Notes: generated from the sequence alone by a model not told the origin. A stretch of 64,000 nucleotides of DNA from Lachnospiraceae bacterium (GCA_910575075.1 CAJTCY010000004.1:157234-221233); one strand, 5' to 3'. Shown: positions 17,960 through 26,492, numbered from the stretch's first letter. Made by a program: numbers and translations.

Positions 17960-18005
17960 GTATTGGAACAGCTTCCATCCAGCTTCTTTCCTGTTCCCGC
18001 TGCTG

Positions 18006-18758
18006 TTACACAGCCAGCACCTGATTCTCTTCTTTCACAACCAGAATCCTCTCTGCTGACTGCTGATGTTCTGGCATATCCAGATATTTTTCAACCTGCT
18101 CATAATGTTTCCACAAATGCATTAGAATAACACAGCCTGTCCGAACCTGTTCCAGAAAATAATCCAGACCAAGGAACTGGCTCTGTTTCAGCCTGGGATC
18201 TGCAACTACAAACGATACATCTATCTGTCTGCCTCTCAGAAGATTGATCTGCTGCTTATAGGTCGCTTCCTGATAACGATTAAATACATCTGTTTCCTCT
18301 TCCCACCGCCACCAGTTTAAATCTCCTGCATGATAAATCGTTTTTCCAGAAACAGTTACCAGAAACGCCACGCCGCTGTCTGTAGAAAGCAATGTCTCCA
18401 CAACTGCATCTCCAACCTCATACATCTCCCGCGGCTTCACATAAGTAATTTTTTCCTTAATATCTTCTCCGAATCCCAGACGTTTCAGCATAGAATTCCC
18501 CAGCTTTTTTTTCACCTCTTTTGCAAAAATATAATAAATATTATCATAACGTTTACTCCAGTTCAGCACCTCTGAATCAAAATGATCCCGATGGCTGTGG
18601 CTGGAAAACACATAAATTGGCGTCTCTTTCGGAAACTCAGGCATTTTTCCATGATATTCACATCCTGGAACACCTTTTCCGTTATAATAGTCAAACACCA
18701 GTACCCTTCCTTCGACTTCTACACAGAAAGTACTGTGGTGAATATAGGTTATTTTCAT
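18006..18758 (-). CDS. MBL-fold metal-dependent hydrolase (UlaG-like)
   Basis: 250 residues. Metallo-beta-lactamase fold: MKITYIHHSTFCVEVEG start, metal motif HSHRDHFD near residue 54, and the further ligand YHAGDLNWW near 137. This resembles L-ascorbate-6-phosphate lactonase/YtnP-like predicted hydrolases; the substrate is unknown. It is a single gene between alaS and spoIVA with a hairpin repeat on its upstream side. Confidence 0.85.
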   Translation of the reverse strand: MKITYIHHSTFCVEVEGRVLVFDYYNGKGVPGCEYHGKMPEFPKETPIYVFSSHSHRDHFDSEVLNWSKRYDNIYYIFAKEVKKKLGNSMLKRLGFGEDIKEKITYVKPREMYEVGDAVVETLLSTDSGVAFLVTVSGKTIYHAGDLNWWRWEEETDVFNRYQEATYKQQINLLRGRQIDVSFVVADPRLKQSQFLGLDYFLEQVRTGCVILMHLWKHYEQVEKYLDMPEHQQSAERILVVKEENQVLAV

Positions 18759-18834
18759 ATGTTCTCTGCCTCCTCTTCCATTGTAAGTCTCAGAATTTTA
18801 AAAGTCAACGAAAATATTACAGACGATAAAAAAA

Positions 18835-18983
18835 GAATCCTGCTACGCAGGATTCACCGCCTGCGGCGGGTCGCTTTAACGACATATTCCTTTCCGCCAC
18901 AGTGCGATTATTGTTATTTCTCTTATAGGATAGGAAGATACTTTCACGCTTTAGCGCGACAAGGTCTTTCCTATAAGATAAAA
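18835..18983. repeat. Dispersed hairpin repeat, copy 4 (complete module)
   Basis: Module A is a perfect hairpin, GAATCCTGC-TAC-GCAGGATTC (18835-18855); its sequence differs from copies 2, 3 and 5 but pairing is kept. CCGCCTGCGGCGG and TCGCTTTAACGACATATTCC follow, then the long hairpin AGGAAGATACTTTCACGC to GCGACAAGGTCTTTCCTATA. Confidence 0.75.
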
Positions 18984-18986
18984 AAC

Positions 18987-19014
18987 AAAAGCCCCGAATT
19001 TCTCCGGAGCTTTC
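18987..19014 (-). terminator. Terminator of spoIVA
   Basis: AAAGCCCCG and CGGAGCTTT pair around AATTTCTC with one bulge. On the minus strand it follows the spoIVA stop and runs into T-rich sequence. Confidence 0.75.
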
Positions 19015-19022
19015 TCTTCTTC

Positions 19023-20510
19023 CTATATAATGATGCATACCAGTCCGCCATTGCTGTCATTGACAATTTTCTGCATGGTATCCTGAAGTTTTACCTGGCT
19101 CTCATCATCCATCATGGTAATCTTGCTTCGAATTCCATCTTCCACTAATTCCCCGATCGATTTTCCGAAAATATTGGTCTGCCAAATGCCCTCTTCCTGA
19201 TCTCTGGATGTCTTGATGTATCCAATCAAATCCTGTGCCTGTTCCTCGCTTCCGATAATCGGCGCTATTTCCGTCTCTACATTTGCTCGTATCATATGTA
19301 TAGAAGGAGACTGCGCCTTAATTTTCACACCAAATTTATTTCCATGCCGTATCAGCACTGGTTCCTCAATTTCAATATCCGTAAGCTGAGGAGTTACTAC
19401 GCCATAACCTTTCTGTTTCACGGCTTCCATAGCGCTTCCCACTTTATCATATTCTCTCTTCATTGCCGACAGTTCCCGGATCATGGAAATCAACTGATAT
19501 TCTCCTTGAATAGGCACCCCTGTCAGCTCACTCATGTTCTCATAATAATACTTTTCATCAATATCAAACACAATCTGCACGCAGCCTCGTGAAAGTTCTA
19601 CCTTATCCAGTTTCATTCTGCGTATATACTCTCCCTCCGGCAGCAGTTCCGTTCCCCGGATATCCTTGGCGAAAGTAAATTTCTTAAGAATCTGCATGGC
19701 ATTTTGAATGACATTTTCTTTGATTTTATGAGAATTTTCCAGCATCTCCACCCATTTTGGAAGGAAAAAATCCACCCGTTCAATTGGAAATTCATATAAA
19801 ATACTTTCTAAAATATGATAAATATCATCTTTTCTGAGCTGTTCGCAGTTTACCGGAAGTACTCCAACCCCATACCTTTCTGATAATTCTTCCGCAAGTT
19901 TCTGACTCTCTGCACTATACGGTTTCTGGGTATTCAGTAACAGGATAAAAGGCTTGCCCAGTTTTTTCAAAGCCCCCACTGTTTTTTCCTCTGCCGGAAT
20001 ATAACTCTCTCTTGGCAGTTCTGTAATAGAACCATCCGTCGTTATCACAATTCCTATATTAGAATGCTCCCGTATCACCTTCTGTGTACCGATTTCTGCC
20101 GCCTGAGTAAAAGGTATCTCATAGTCAAACCAAGGCGTTTTCACCATGCGCTCTGTTCCTTCTTCCATATGCCCAGTGGCGCCATCTACCATAAAGCCTA
20201 CGCAGTCAATAAGCCTGACACTGACCTCAAGATCCTCGCTGAGGCGAATTTTCGCAGCCTCCTTCGGCACAAATTTCGGTTCTGTAGTCATGACCGTCTT
20301 TCCCTGCGCTGACTGAGGCAGCTCATCGGTGGCTCGCTCTCTGCTATGTACATCCTCCATTTCCGGAAGCACCATCACATCCATAAAACGTTTGATGAAA
20401 GTGGACTTTCCGGTTCTCACAGGTCCCACCACCCCAATGTAAATATCTCCATTGGTTCTGGCGCTGATATCTTTGTAAATATTATATGTACCTGCACTGA
20501 TATTTTCCAT
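19023..20510 (-). CDS. spoIVA: Stage IV sporulation protein A, spore coat morphogenetic ATPase
   Basis: 495 residues from ATG 20510 (MENISAGTYNIYKDISARTN), close to the 492 of Bacillus SpoIVA. The frame continues 39 codons upstream but that part is not SpoIVA-like, and CAGGAGGTTTTTGT precedes the chosen ATG. Walker A is GPVRTGKSTFIKRF near residue 24. The STEERRAEQ-like ATPase N-domain, middle domain and C-terminal anchoring segment (KLQDTMQKIVNDSNGGLVCIII) are all present. SpoIVA polymerises on the forespore surface using ATP to form the coat basement layer. The ribosome binding site lies in an 11-bp inverted repeat described separately. Confidence 0.96.
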   Translation of the reverse strand: MENISAGTYNIYKDISARTNGDIYIGVVGPVRTGKSTFIKRFMDVMVLPEMEDVHSRERATDELPQSAQGKTVMTTEPKFVPKEAAKIRLSEDLEVSVRLIDCVGFMVDGATGHMEEGTERMVKTPWFDYEIPFTQAAEIGTQKVIREHSNIGIVITTDGSITELPRESYIPAEEKTVGALKKLGKPFILLLNTQKPYSAESQKLAEELSERYGVGVLPVNCEQLRKDDIYHILESILYEFPIERVDFFLPKWVEMLENSHKIKENVIQNAMQILKKFTFAKDIRGTELLPEGEYIRRMKLDKVELSRGCVQIVFDIDEKYYYENMSELTGVPIQGEYQLISMIRELSAMKREYDKVGSAMEAVKQKGYGVVTPQLTDIEIEEPVLIRHGNKFGVKIKAQSPSIHMIRANVETEIAPIIGSEEQAQDLIGYIKTSRDQEEGIWQTNIFGKSIGELVEDGIRSKITMMDDESQVKLQDTMQKIVNDSNGGLVCIII

Positions 20511-20513
20511 ACA

Positions 20514-20556
20514 AAAACCTCCTGTTCTACTGTTATCAGTATATGCAGGAGGTTTT
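20514..20556 (-). promoter_or_regulatory. Inverted repeat occluding the spoIVA ribosome binding site
   Basis: AAAACCTCCTG (20514-20524, plus strand) and CAGGAGGTTTT (20546-20556) are perfect 11-bp complements separated by 21 nt. In the mRNA the arm next to the ATG is the Shine-Dalgarno AGGAGG and the distal arm is an exact anti-Shine-Dalgarno. If transcription starts upstream of the distal arm the site would be masked; if it starts in the loop it would be free. No convincing sigma-E promoter was found to decide this. Confidence 0.6.
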
Positions 20557-21293
20557 CCCTTAGAACAATCACACAGGAAATTAAAATATTTGCATTTCCA
20601 AACATGCTCTGGAAAATATGAAACCACAAAAGCAAGAGCATCTTTGCTTCCATATTAATTATCCGGCAATAATGAATTAGCTGACAGCCATAAGCTGCCA
20701 GCCAATATGTAAAACAGTAACTTTTATCCAGTATCCATTGTGTCATGTGATTTATTATGAAATTTATACATAAAATACTCCATCCTCAATAGCAAAACAA
20801 ACACAATTTCTCTGCTCTACATACTTCTTCAACTCCCCTCTTTTTTCAAGCTTATATCTGCCGGAAGATCCATGGAGCTCCCGGAATCCCGATTTAAAGG
20901 AATTACAGATATAAGCTTATACCGTATAGACAGATGCTCCTTCTATCAATGCAAAAAAATTTTACTTCAAAAAACATTGTACAATCAGGCTCTATCTATA
21001 CACTCTACAGTTACTTTATATCAGGTACCTTATAACTGCCATGTTTGTATACAGAATATAAAAGAAACTGCAGTCATAAAGCCGCCAGATATCTATGGTA
21101 TTGTTCCTATACCCTAATTAATTCTGTACTTTATATTCCATATACTTTATAAATAAAATATATATTACAAATACTATTTTGTCAACAAAACTCTTCATAA
21201 TTCATCTTATTTTCCTATTTTTCATCATTATTCGACATTATATGGCAATTAATTCTAAAAGTCGAATTTTATAAATACTTATATTTATAATTA
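20557..21293. other. Gene-poor stretch with a 71-bp inverted-repeat structure
   Basis: No supported gene. AAGCTTATATCTG (20848-20860) and CAGATATAAGCTT (20906-20918) are perfect 13-bp inverted copies. They enclose CCGG..CCGG and a TCCATGGA palindrome, so the whole 71 bp could fold as a branched hairpin. An 81-codon plus frame from 20872 starts inside it but has no RBS and no recognisable protein. From about 21120 the sequence becomes very AT-rich up to the PadR promoter. Confidence 0.5.
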
Positions 21294-21322
21294 TTTACTT
21301 TTTAAATTACTTGTGATATATT
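21294..21322 (+). promoter_or_regulatory. Promoter of the PadR operon
   Basis: TTTACT, 17 bp, TATATT, ending 54 bp before the PadR start codon. Confidence 0.6.
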
Positions 21323-21375
21323 ATTTCCAACACGTGAAAGCCAGCTTCTTTCAATACAACAACCAGGAGGTGATT

Positions 21376-21753
21376 ATGAGCAGGAAAATTAAAATAACCG
21401 GAAAGGAAGACAGCTTCGCGGAAAGCCTGCAGAACTGTCTGGGTGAAATGTTAGTTTTATTCCTGTTAAAACAAAAATCTATGTATACTTATGAAATTAA
21501 TCAGGAGATCAGCCGGATCAGTAATGGTACATTTTCATATAAATCTCTTTATCCTTATATATACCGTCTGAAAAATGCAGACTGTATCGCAGAGGAAAGC
21601 CAAGAAATAGCCAAAAACAGGACACGTATCTACTTCCATATAACGGAACACGGATTAGAACATCTGGTAAACATTAAGAGAAAATATAGGGAATTAACCA
21701 CTGCTGCCAATCTAATGCTGGATCTTGACGACATGATTTATAAGGGGAACTAA
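21376..21753 (+). CDS. PadR family transcriptional regulator
   Basis: 125 residues from ATG 21376 (MSRKIKITGKEDSF), chosen because AGGAGGTGATT directly precedes it; the frame is open upstream to 21313. The winged helix-turn-helix is MLVLFLLKQKSMYTYEINQEI, then GTFSYKSLYPYIYRLKNADC, then a wing with RTRIYFHITEHGLEHL. PadR proteins repress neighbouring genes or themselves in response to ligands or membrane stress. First gene of a three-gene unit, with the next gene 2 bp downstream. Probably autoregulatory. Confidence 0.85.
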   Translation: MSRKIKITGKEDSFAESLQNCLGEMLVLFLLKQKSMYTYEINQEISRISNGTFSYKSLYPYIYRLKNADCIAEESQEIAKNRTRIYFHITEHGLEHLVNIKRKYRELTTAANLMLDLDDMIYKGN

Positions 21754-21755
21754 CT

Positions 21756-22151
21756 ATGAGAAACAACAACTTAGACAAAATATTGAGAAAATATATGCGG
21801 GCTACGAAACATTATCTGATCTGCCCAAAAGAATATCAAAATCAATTTTCCATACAGATGAAAGAGGATTTGGAAAAATTTATTCTGGAAAATGATAATG
21901 TTGAATATGAGGATATTGTTCAGTTTTTCGGTACGCCATTGGAATTGGCAAATTTTTATTTAAGCCAAATTCCAGCAGACGAACTGAACCGCTATAAAAC
22001 TAAATTAAAATACAGTTTTATAATTTGTGCTATTATTTTAGCCATGATACTTGTAAGCATTATTATTCTTTTATTGTTTAAAGACCTCAAGGAACCAGAA
22101 ACTATCTATATTCATGAATCTGTTGAGCTATTAGACAAATATATTGAATAA
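21756..22151 (+). CDS. Uncharacterised membrane protein, PadR operon partner
   Basis: 131 residues. A soluble N-terminal region (KEYQNQFSIQMKEDLEKFI, EDIVQFFGTPLELANFYL) resembles the short helical domain of DUF1700-type proteins commonly encoded beside PadR regulators; one membrane helix follows at about 91-111 (FIICAIILAMILVSIIILLL) and then a short outside tail. It may belong to the family called DUF6120, from memory only. The ATG lies 2 bp after the PadR stop, so the genes are translationally linked. By analogy it may sense a membrane signal or an associated secreted protein. Confidence 0.7.
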   Translation: MRNNNLDKILRKYMRATKHYLICPKEYQNQFSIQMKEDLEKFILENDNVEYEDIVQFFGTPLELANFYLSQIPADELNRYKTKLKYSFIICAIILAMILVSIIILLLFKDLKEPETIYIHESVELLDKYIE

Positions 22152-22191
22152 TAACAATAAATTATTTGAACTTAAGAAAGGATAAAAATTT

Positions 22192-22653
22192 ATGAACAAA
22201 TTTATTGCAGCTTTAACTGCTTTTATCTTAATATTTAATTTTCCTATCATCGCAAATGCCAGTGGAACGAATCCTTCTGACATGATCAACTCTTATGAAA
22301 ATTCCGAGACAACTGATTTAGGGAACGGACTTATCATAAAATACAAAACCACGGAAATAACTTCCAACGCACGAGCAACCGTACAAAAAGCAGTTAAGAC
22401 TGCCGATTGTGAATTTGAAGGTAAAATAATTGCTACCCTTAAATTAACTGCAACTTTTTCATATACCGGATCATCTGCTACATGTACCAGTGCGTCTGTT
22501 TCTTCTATTACATATGATGGATGGATCTGTAGCGATAAGAAAGTCACTCGCAGTGGAAACTCTGCCATAGCAACTGCCACCGTTTCAAAAGGCAGTCATA
22601 AATTTAATATCAAAGTAACCATGAGCTGCAGTCCCTCCGGCTCTATTTCCTAA
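22192..22653 (+). CDS. Small secreted protein of unknown function
   Basis: 153 residues with a clear signal peptide (MNKFIAALTAFILIFNFPIIANA, cleavage near 23). The mature part of about 130 residues is Ser/Thr-rich and beta-strand-like (ATLKLTATFSYTGSSATC, GNSAIATATVSKGSHKFNIK) with four cysteines, able to make disulfides outside the cell. No catalytic motif is visible. It may correspond to a family called DUF6147 (from memory). AAGAAAGGATAAAAATTT supplies the RBS. Third gene of the PadR unit, so expression is presumably controlled by that regulator. Low-complexity Thr/Ser content suggests an exported toxin-, adhesin- or envelope-associated protein, none of which can be chosen. Confidence 0.7.
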   Translation: MNKFIAALTAFILIFNFPIIANASGTNPSDMINSYENSETTDLGNGLIIKYKTTEITSNARATVQKAVKTADCEFEGKIIATLKLTATFSYTGSSATCTSASVSSITYDGWICSDKKVTRSGNSAIATATVSKGSHKFNIKVTMSCSPSGSIS

Positions 22654-22692
22654 AAGACTTGAAAAAGCGGTCTAATTTCTGACCGGATGGAA

Positions 22693-22785
22693 CCCTAAGG
22701 CGTGTCTGAAAACTGCTTTCCACGGAATGTACATCACACTATGTAGATACAAGCCGAAGAATGAGTTTTCAGACACGCTCTAAGG
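22693..22785. mobile_element. 77-bp MITE-like element with flanking direct repeats
   Basis: The element runs 22701-22777. Its termini CGTGTCTGAAAACT and AGTTTTCAGACACG are perfect 14-bp inverted repeats. It is flanked by CCCTAAGG (22693-22700) and CTCTAAGG (22778-22785), 8-bp direct repeats with one mismatch, as left by target-site duplication. It has no coding capacity. The rest of 22654-22960 shows a short CGGTC/GACCG hairpin after the secreted-protein gene and a GGGC/GCCC hairpin with a T-run near 22921-22945. Confidence 0.65.
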
Positions 22786-22960
22786 AAAATGAGTCAAAAT
22801 TATCGGTAAAATATTTTTGATGTTTTTTGATCTAAAGATATTTGCCTGGAATCATATATATAGAAATTTCATCCATTCTGTATCTGTTCGGATTTTAGTA
22901 TGTGTTTTATTTTCATAAACAGGGCGCATAGCCCATCTTTTTTATATAATATCCCCCCTT

Positions 22961-23488
22961 TTACAACGTTAATAAATAGACATATGCTTCTTCATTTTCA
23001 AAGGTAAAACTTCTGCTATATTTTCCGCCATTCTTTTCGATCGTCTTTATGGAAGCAGCATTATCTCTTTCAACTGATAATTGCAGCTGTTTCAAACCAT
23101 GTTCTTTTGCGACAAGACATATTTGTCTTAATATTTCAGTAGCATATCCTTTTTTTCTTTCCACTGGTCTAACACTATAGCCGCAATTGCCAAAGTCTTT
23201 CAAAAAGTCGTTTAATTGATACCTCAAATCAGCTATGCCGACAATTTTATGATCTGACACCCTGACTGCAAAATAAGTATCAGTTAAAACCCAATTAGGA
23301 TCAACCGTTTCCGGACTTGCATTGGCAGCAACTTTCGCAAGCCATTCGTCATAAGAGGCAGTCTTATCAAACAATTCACTTCCATTGATTACTTGTTCTC
23401 CGAAGTCAAAATGCTCCTGCCGGTATTCAAGTGCTTCTTTTTTCAGTTCCAATGTTGGCTTTACAAGCCGTATTTCTTCATGTGTCAT
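22961..23488 (-). CDS. GNAT family N-acetyltransferase
   Basis: 175 residues with the GNAT fold: acetyl-CoA pyrophosphate-loop region VRPVERKKGYATEIL near residue 110 (the R-x-x-G-x-G/A variant reads ERKKGYA), then a conserved SVERDNAASIKTIEKNGGKY C-terminal motif. It resembles RimJ/YhfO-type acetyltransferases; the acceptor is unknown. Stands alone between a MITE-like element and a decayed gene. Confidence 0.85.
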   Translation of the reverse strand: MTHEEIRLVKPTLELKKEALEYRQEHFDFGEQVINGSELFDKTASYDEWLAKVAANASPETVDPNWVLTDTYFAVRVSDHKIVGIADLRYQLNDFLKDFGNCGYSVRPVERKKGYATEILRQICLVAKEHGLKQLQLSVERDNAASIKTIEKNGGKYSRSFTFENEEAYVYLLTL

Positions 23489-23617
23489 CTTTCATTCCTC
23501 CAATTTATGAATATTAATATTTAAAACAACAAAGGATACTTTTTCGCCCGATAATTCTTTCGGGTGTTCCTTTAGAACAGGTAAAATATTTATATCACTA
23601 TGCAGTGATTTCATTTT

Positions 23618-24079
23618 TTAAACAATGATTTCCATACCATCATAGGCAAATAAAATATGATCAAGTTCTTTTTCCAGTTCATTGTAATAGCCATATGATT
23701 TTCCCCATATTTCATCAATATGTGTAACTATAATCTTCTTGATTCCATAGTATTTTTTTAGCTCTATAACTTCATTTAAAGTCAATATCAATATCATCTA
23801 TTTTTATATGTGACGTTTCATTCACAGAAATACAATGAAGAATATCTCCGTAATACTTAAAACAATCACGGTTCATTTGATTTATATCTTTAATGACTTC
23901 TGGAAGAGCATAAAAACCGATAGGTGCAGATGTTCCTCTGACTAAAGTCGCAGCCTATCTTTTCAACAATCCTAATACCCCTGACATGGTCTGGATCACT
24001 ATGGGAAATCGATAGGTGTTTCACTTCCGTTATTTTTTGTCTGTTGCAGGCTACCGCTGCCAATGATTTTTAATTTCAA
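23618..24079 (-). pseudogene. Decayed MBL-fold hydrolase
   Basis: Recognisable pieces in different frames of the minus strand: KLKIIGSGSLQ after a TTG start at 24079 with AGGTGGTGAG upstream, then HSDPDHVRGIRIVEKIGCD (metal-binding motif region), DINQMNRDCFKYYGDILHC, and the C-terminal KIIVTHIDEIWGKSYGYYNE and ILFAYDGMEIIV. At least two in-frame stops and frame changes separate them. Family: RNase Z-like/AttM-like MBL hydrolases. The surrounding 23489-24146 stretch holds nothing else I can support. Confidence 0.75.
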
Positions 24080-24146
24080 ATTTTTCTCACCACCTTATTT
24101 CATGAATCACAAGGATTTCTAATTGTGTTTCCATAATTAAAAATAT

Positions 24147-24561
24147 TTAAATACTATCGCTATCCTCTTCCGTTTTCACTAATATTTTTTTATTTGTTTT
24201 ATTATTCTGGGAGGTGTTTCTTTATCTATAGGCATAAGTTTGCTGTACATCCTTACCCCTTGATAGGAAAACACAATGATATCGAATACTGCGGAAATAT
24301 CTACTTCATTAAATTCATGTCTGTCAATCCCATACGTTCTATTCTTAAATCAATCTCATTATCCTGCTCTCTTGTCATATCATCAACAATTTCCTGAAAG
24401 ACTTGACGCGTGCTCTCATAATGGCAATACAAGCCTCCTCTGCTTAGTTTTGCAACTTCGCATATATCCTTCATTGTTACTTCTTTAAAACCTTTTTCTG
24501 CAAATAAAGAACATGCACATTTCTTTATATGCTTCCTTGTTTCCTGTCCTCTTTTATTCAT
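24147..24561 (-). pseudogene. TetR/AcrR family regulator with internal deletion
   Basis: The N-terminus (MNKRGQETRKHIKKCACSLF, helix-turn-helix MKDICEVAKLSRGGLYCHYE) is intact from ATG 24561. After residue about 80 the frame runs into a stop at 24301. In the adjacent frame the family C-terminus resumes as EFNEVDISAVFDIIVFSYQG and continues MYSKLMPIDKETPPRII to a stop at 24147. About 90 residues of the ligand-binding domain are missing, joined out of frame. The DNA-binding half could still be made. Two operator-like repeats lie just upstream. Confidence 0.8.
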
Positions 24562-24577
24562 AAACAATTCCTCTTTC

Positions 24578-24621
24578 CGACATATGTGTCTGAAACCATT
24601 ATACGACACGTGTGTCTGAAA
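24578..24621. promoter_or_regulatory. Tandem operator-like repeats upstream of the tetR pseudogene
   Basis: CGACATATGTGTCTGAA (24578) and CGACACGTGTGTCTGAAA (24604) are direct repeats 26 bp apart. Each has a near-palindromic GACA..TGTC core, as expected for a TetR dimer site controlling its own promoter. Confidence 0.6.
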
Positions 24622-24623
24622 GT

Positions 24624-24843
24624 CAAGAACAAAGTGGGCAAGTCCGCTTCAACTCCTTAAATCCCTCATTCATGAGGGACTTGGACGGTTTGCCGCGCCG
24701 AATGCAGTCGCTTCAGCGACATATTTCTTCTTGCACGAGTACCCTCGCTTCGCTGGGGCAGACCCTGCGCATATTGTTTTTTTATTCTATAGGAAGACAC
24801 TTTCACGTGTTAGCGTGACAAGGTCTTTCCTATAAGATAAAAA
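24624..24843. repeat. Dispersed hairpin repeat, copy 5 (longest, about 220 bp)
   Basis: Module A is TCCCTCAT-TC-ATGAGGGA (24662-24679). AGTCGCTTCAGCGACATATT follows, and CTGCGCATATTG plus a T-run and TTCTATAGGAA, identical to copy 3. The final long hairpin runs to TCTTTCCTATAAGATAAAA. Confidence 0.75.
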
Positions 24844-24868
24844 AAACGCCTGGTTTTCAGACGTTTTC
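24841..24868 (-). terminator. Terminator of the ABM monooxygenase gene
   Basis: AAAACGCCTG and CAGACGTTTT pair with one mismatch around a 5-nt loop. T-run on the minus strand; 24 bp after the stop codon. Confidence 0.7.
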
Positions 24869-24891
24869 ATAAATATTATTTCCTGTCAGAC

Positions 24892-25221
24892 TTATTCCTT
24901 TATAAATGCTTTGTCTGCTGCTGGAATGGCATGATCAGACACATAGCGTTCTACTTTCATATGCAGTCCATATTTTTCCCGAAGTTCGGCAATCTTTGCC
25001 ATCATAGGCGAGCTATGGTGGACATCTATTGCGTGCTGGTCTCTCCATCTGTCAATTAACAGCACGGTTTCTCTGTCATCCATCGGCAAAAAGTATTCGT
25101 ACCCCATATTTCCATCTTCCGCACGAATGTCACTGACAATGCCGCTTGCCAACATTTCCTCCGCAAATTTTTTCGCATTTCCATTCACACCGCTGTAATA
25201 GATATTTACTGTAATAGCCAC
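24892..25221 (-). CDS. Antibiotic biosynthesis monooxygenase (ABM) domain protein
   Basis: 109 residues, a single ferredoxin-like ABM/YgiN-type dimeric domain (MAITVNIYYSGVNGNAKKFA, VLLIDRWRDQHAIDVHHSS, MMAKIAELREKYGL). Members act as quinol monooxygenases or heme/aromatic-compound enzymes without cofactors. The His-His-Ser of DVHHSSPMM is the usual conserved spot. It is 13 bp downstream of the acyltransferase gene and probably in one transcript with it. Confidence 0.8.
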   Translation of the reverse strand: MAITVNIYYSGVNGNAKKFAEEMLASGIVSDIRAEDGNMGYEYFLPMDDRETVLLIDRWRDQHAIDVHHSSPMMAKIAELREKYGLHMKVERYVSDHAIPAADKAFIKE

Positions 25222-25234
25222 TCTGTTTACCTCC

Positions 25235-26272
25235 TCATATCCTAAATATCAATTTGACTACATGATATGCTAAAACGGTCAGCAAGAAACTTCCAATACA
25301 AATACATAATGCCTGTACCAATGTACCATTGTTTGTCTGCACAAAGTAATATGCAAAAACAACCAATATGGTCTGGTGCAAGATGTAAATCGGGTATGAT
25401 GCGTTATTAAAATATTCAGTAAATTCAGTCTTACAATTTAGAATTTTCTTTCCCCCAATAAACAATGCAAGAATAGAAATCCACCCAATAAAATTCACCC
25501 ACAAATCTCCGTAATAAGAAAAATTATAATATAGCACTGCCAAAGCAAAGGTTCCTATTACAAATAACATCGTCAGAAAGAACCGGCATTTTTCAAGTCT
25601 TCTGATAATCTCGTCATTACTTAGCACATAGTATCCAGTCAAATACAAAACAAAATTTTTTCCAATACTATAACCTCCAAAATTCCCTAAATAGTACATG
25701 AACCATATAGGCACAAATAAAAGAAACACGGCTGATATTGGCATTTTACCAACATATTTTGAGACTTTTTCATATGGTATAAAATGAATTACCGCCAATG
25801 CGGTCAATGATATTATGAAAAGGAACAAAATAAACCACAAATGACCGGGTGTAAATGCTCCGTCATAACCGCTGAAATCTGTAAGGTGTGTAAAAAAATA
25901 TTTCCAATGTTCAAGAATACCACCGCCATAGTTATCAAAAAATTTTCTTGCATACAATGCTTGAAAAGGAACAAAAAATACTAAGCCAAACAAAAATGGA
26001 ATAAGCAGCTTTTTGATACGCTCAGCGATAAATTTCTTTTCGGTTCTCTTTAGCAAAGCGTATCGTGCGCTTACTCCCGCCAACACAAAGAGCAGCGGCA
26101 TAAACCAGGGATTTACAAGCACAATCAATGTGCTTAATATCTTATTTTCTCCCAGCCAGATATAAAAGCGACTGCCAAAGTCATTCCAAATCATAAAAGT
26201 ATGTACTGGAAATAAAAGCAATATGGTTATATTCCTCAAATTGTCTATAAAGTATTTTCGTTCCTCTCTCAC
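25235..26272 (-). CDS. Acyltransferase 3 family membrane protein (OafA-like)
   Basis: 345 residues with about ten membrane helices. It begins with the family signature VREERKYFIDNLRNITILLL, FPVHTFMIW (conserved His), and ends TVLAYHVVKLIFRI. Members transfer acetyl or succinyl groups to surface sugars. I place the start at GTG 26272 because GAAAGGGTGATTT lies 6 bp upstream; an in-frame ATG at 26305 adds eleven atypical residues. It leads the two-gene unit with the ABM protein. Confidence 0.82.
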   Translation of the reverse strand: MREERKYFIDNLRNITILLLFPVHTFMIWNDFGSRFYIWLGENKILSTLIVLVNPWFMPLLFVLAGVSARYALLKRTEKKFIAERIKKLLIPFLFGLVFFVPFQALYARKFFDNYGGGILEHWKYFFTHLTDFSGYDGAFTPGHLWFILFLFIISLTALAVIHFIPYEKVSKYVGKMPISAVFLLFVPIWFMYYLGNFGGYSIGKNFVLYLTGYYVLSNDEIIRRLEKCRFFLTMLFVIGTFALAVLYYNFSYYGDLWVNFIGWISILALFIGGKKILNCKTEFTEYFNNASYPIYILHQTILVVFAYYFVQTNNGTLVQALCICIGSFLLTVLAYHVVKLIFRI

Positions 26273-26492
26273 AGAAATCACCCTTTCAAACTGACGTTTA
26301 AACATATCTTGAAAGTATTTTATTATATAATTCCCATACTATATATTTCTCCGGCGGTTAAATGCCGATGAATTTTACGCCGAATAAATTTTCAACTGTA
26401 CGGCGGAAGAATGAGCTGCAGCGAATGCTGCAACGATTGATAACACGCAGCAGATGGATATTTAGGTATCTTTTTTAATCCCTGTAACTTTT

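Noticed and set aside
17753..17960. T-box riboswitch upstream of alaS
   Set aside because: The promoter lies about 15-20 nt before the small ORF, leaving no room for a T-box leader, and no T-box motif is visible.
20872..21117. 81-codon plus-strand gene
   Set aside because: No RBS, start lies within the inverted repeat, composition is random, and no family is recognised.
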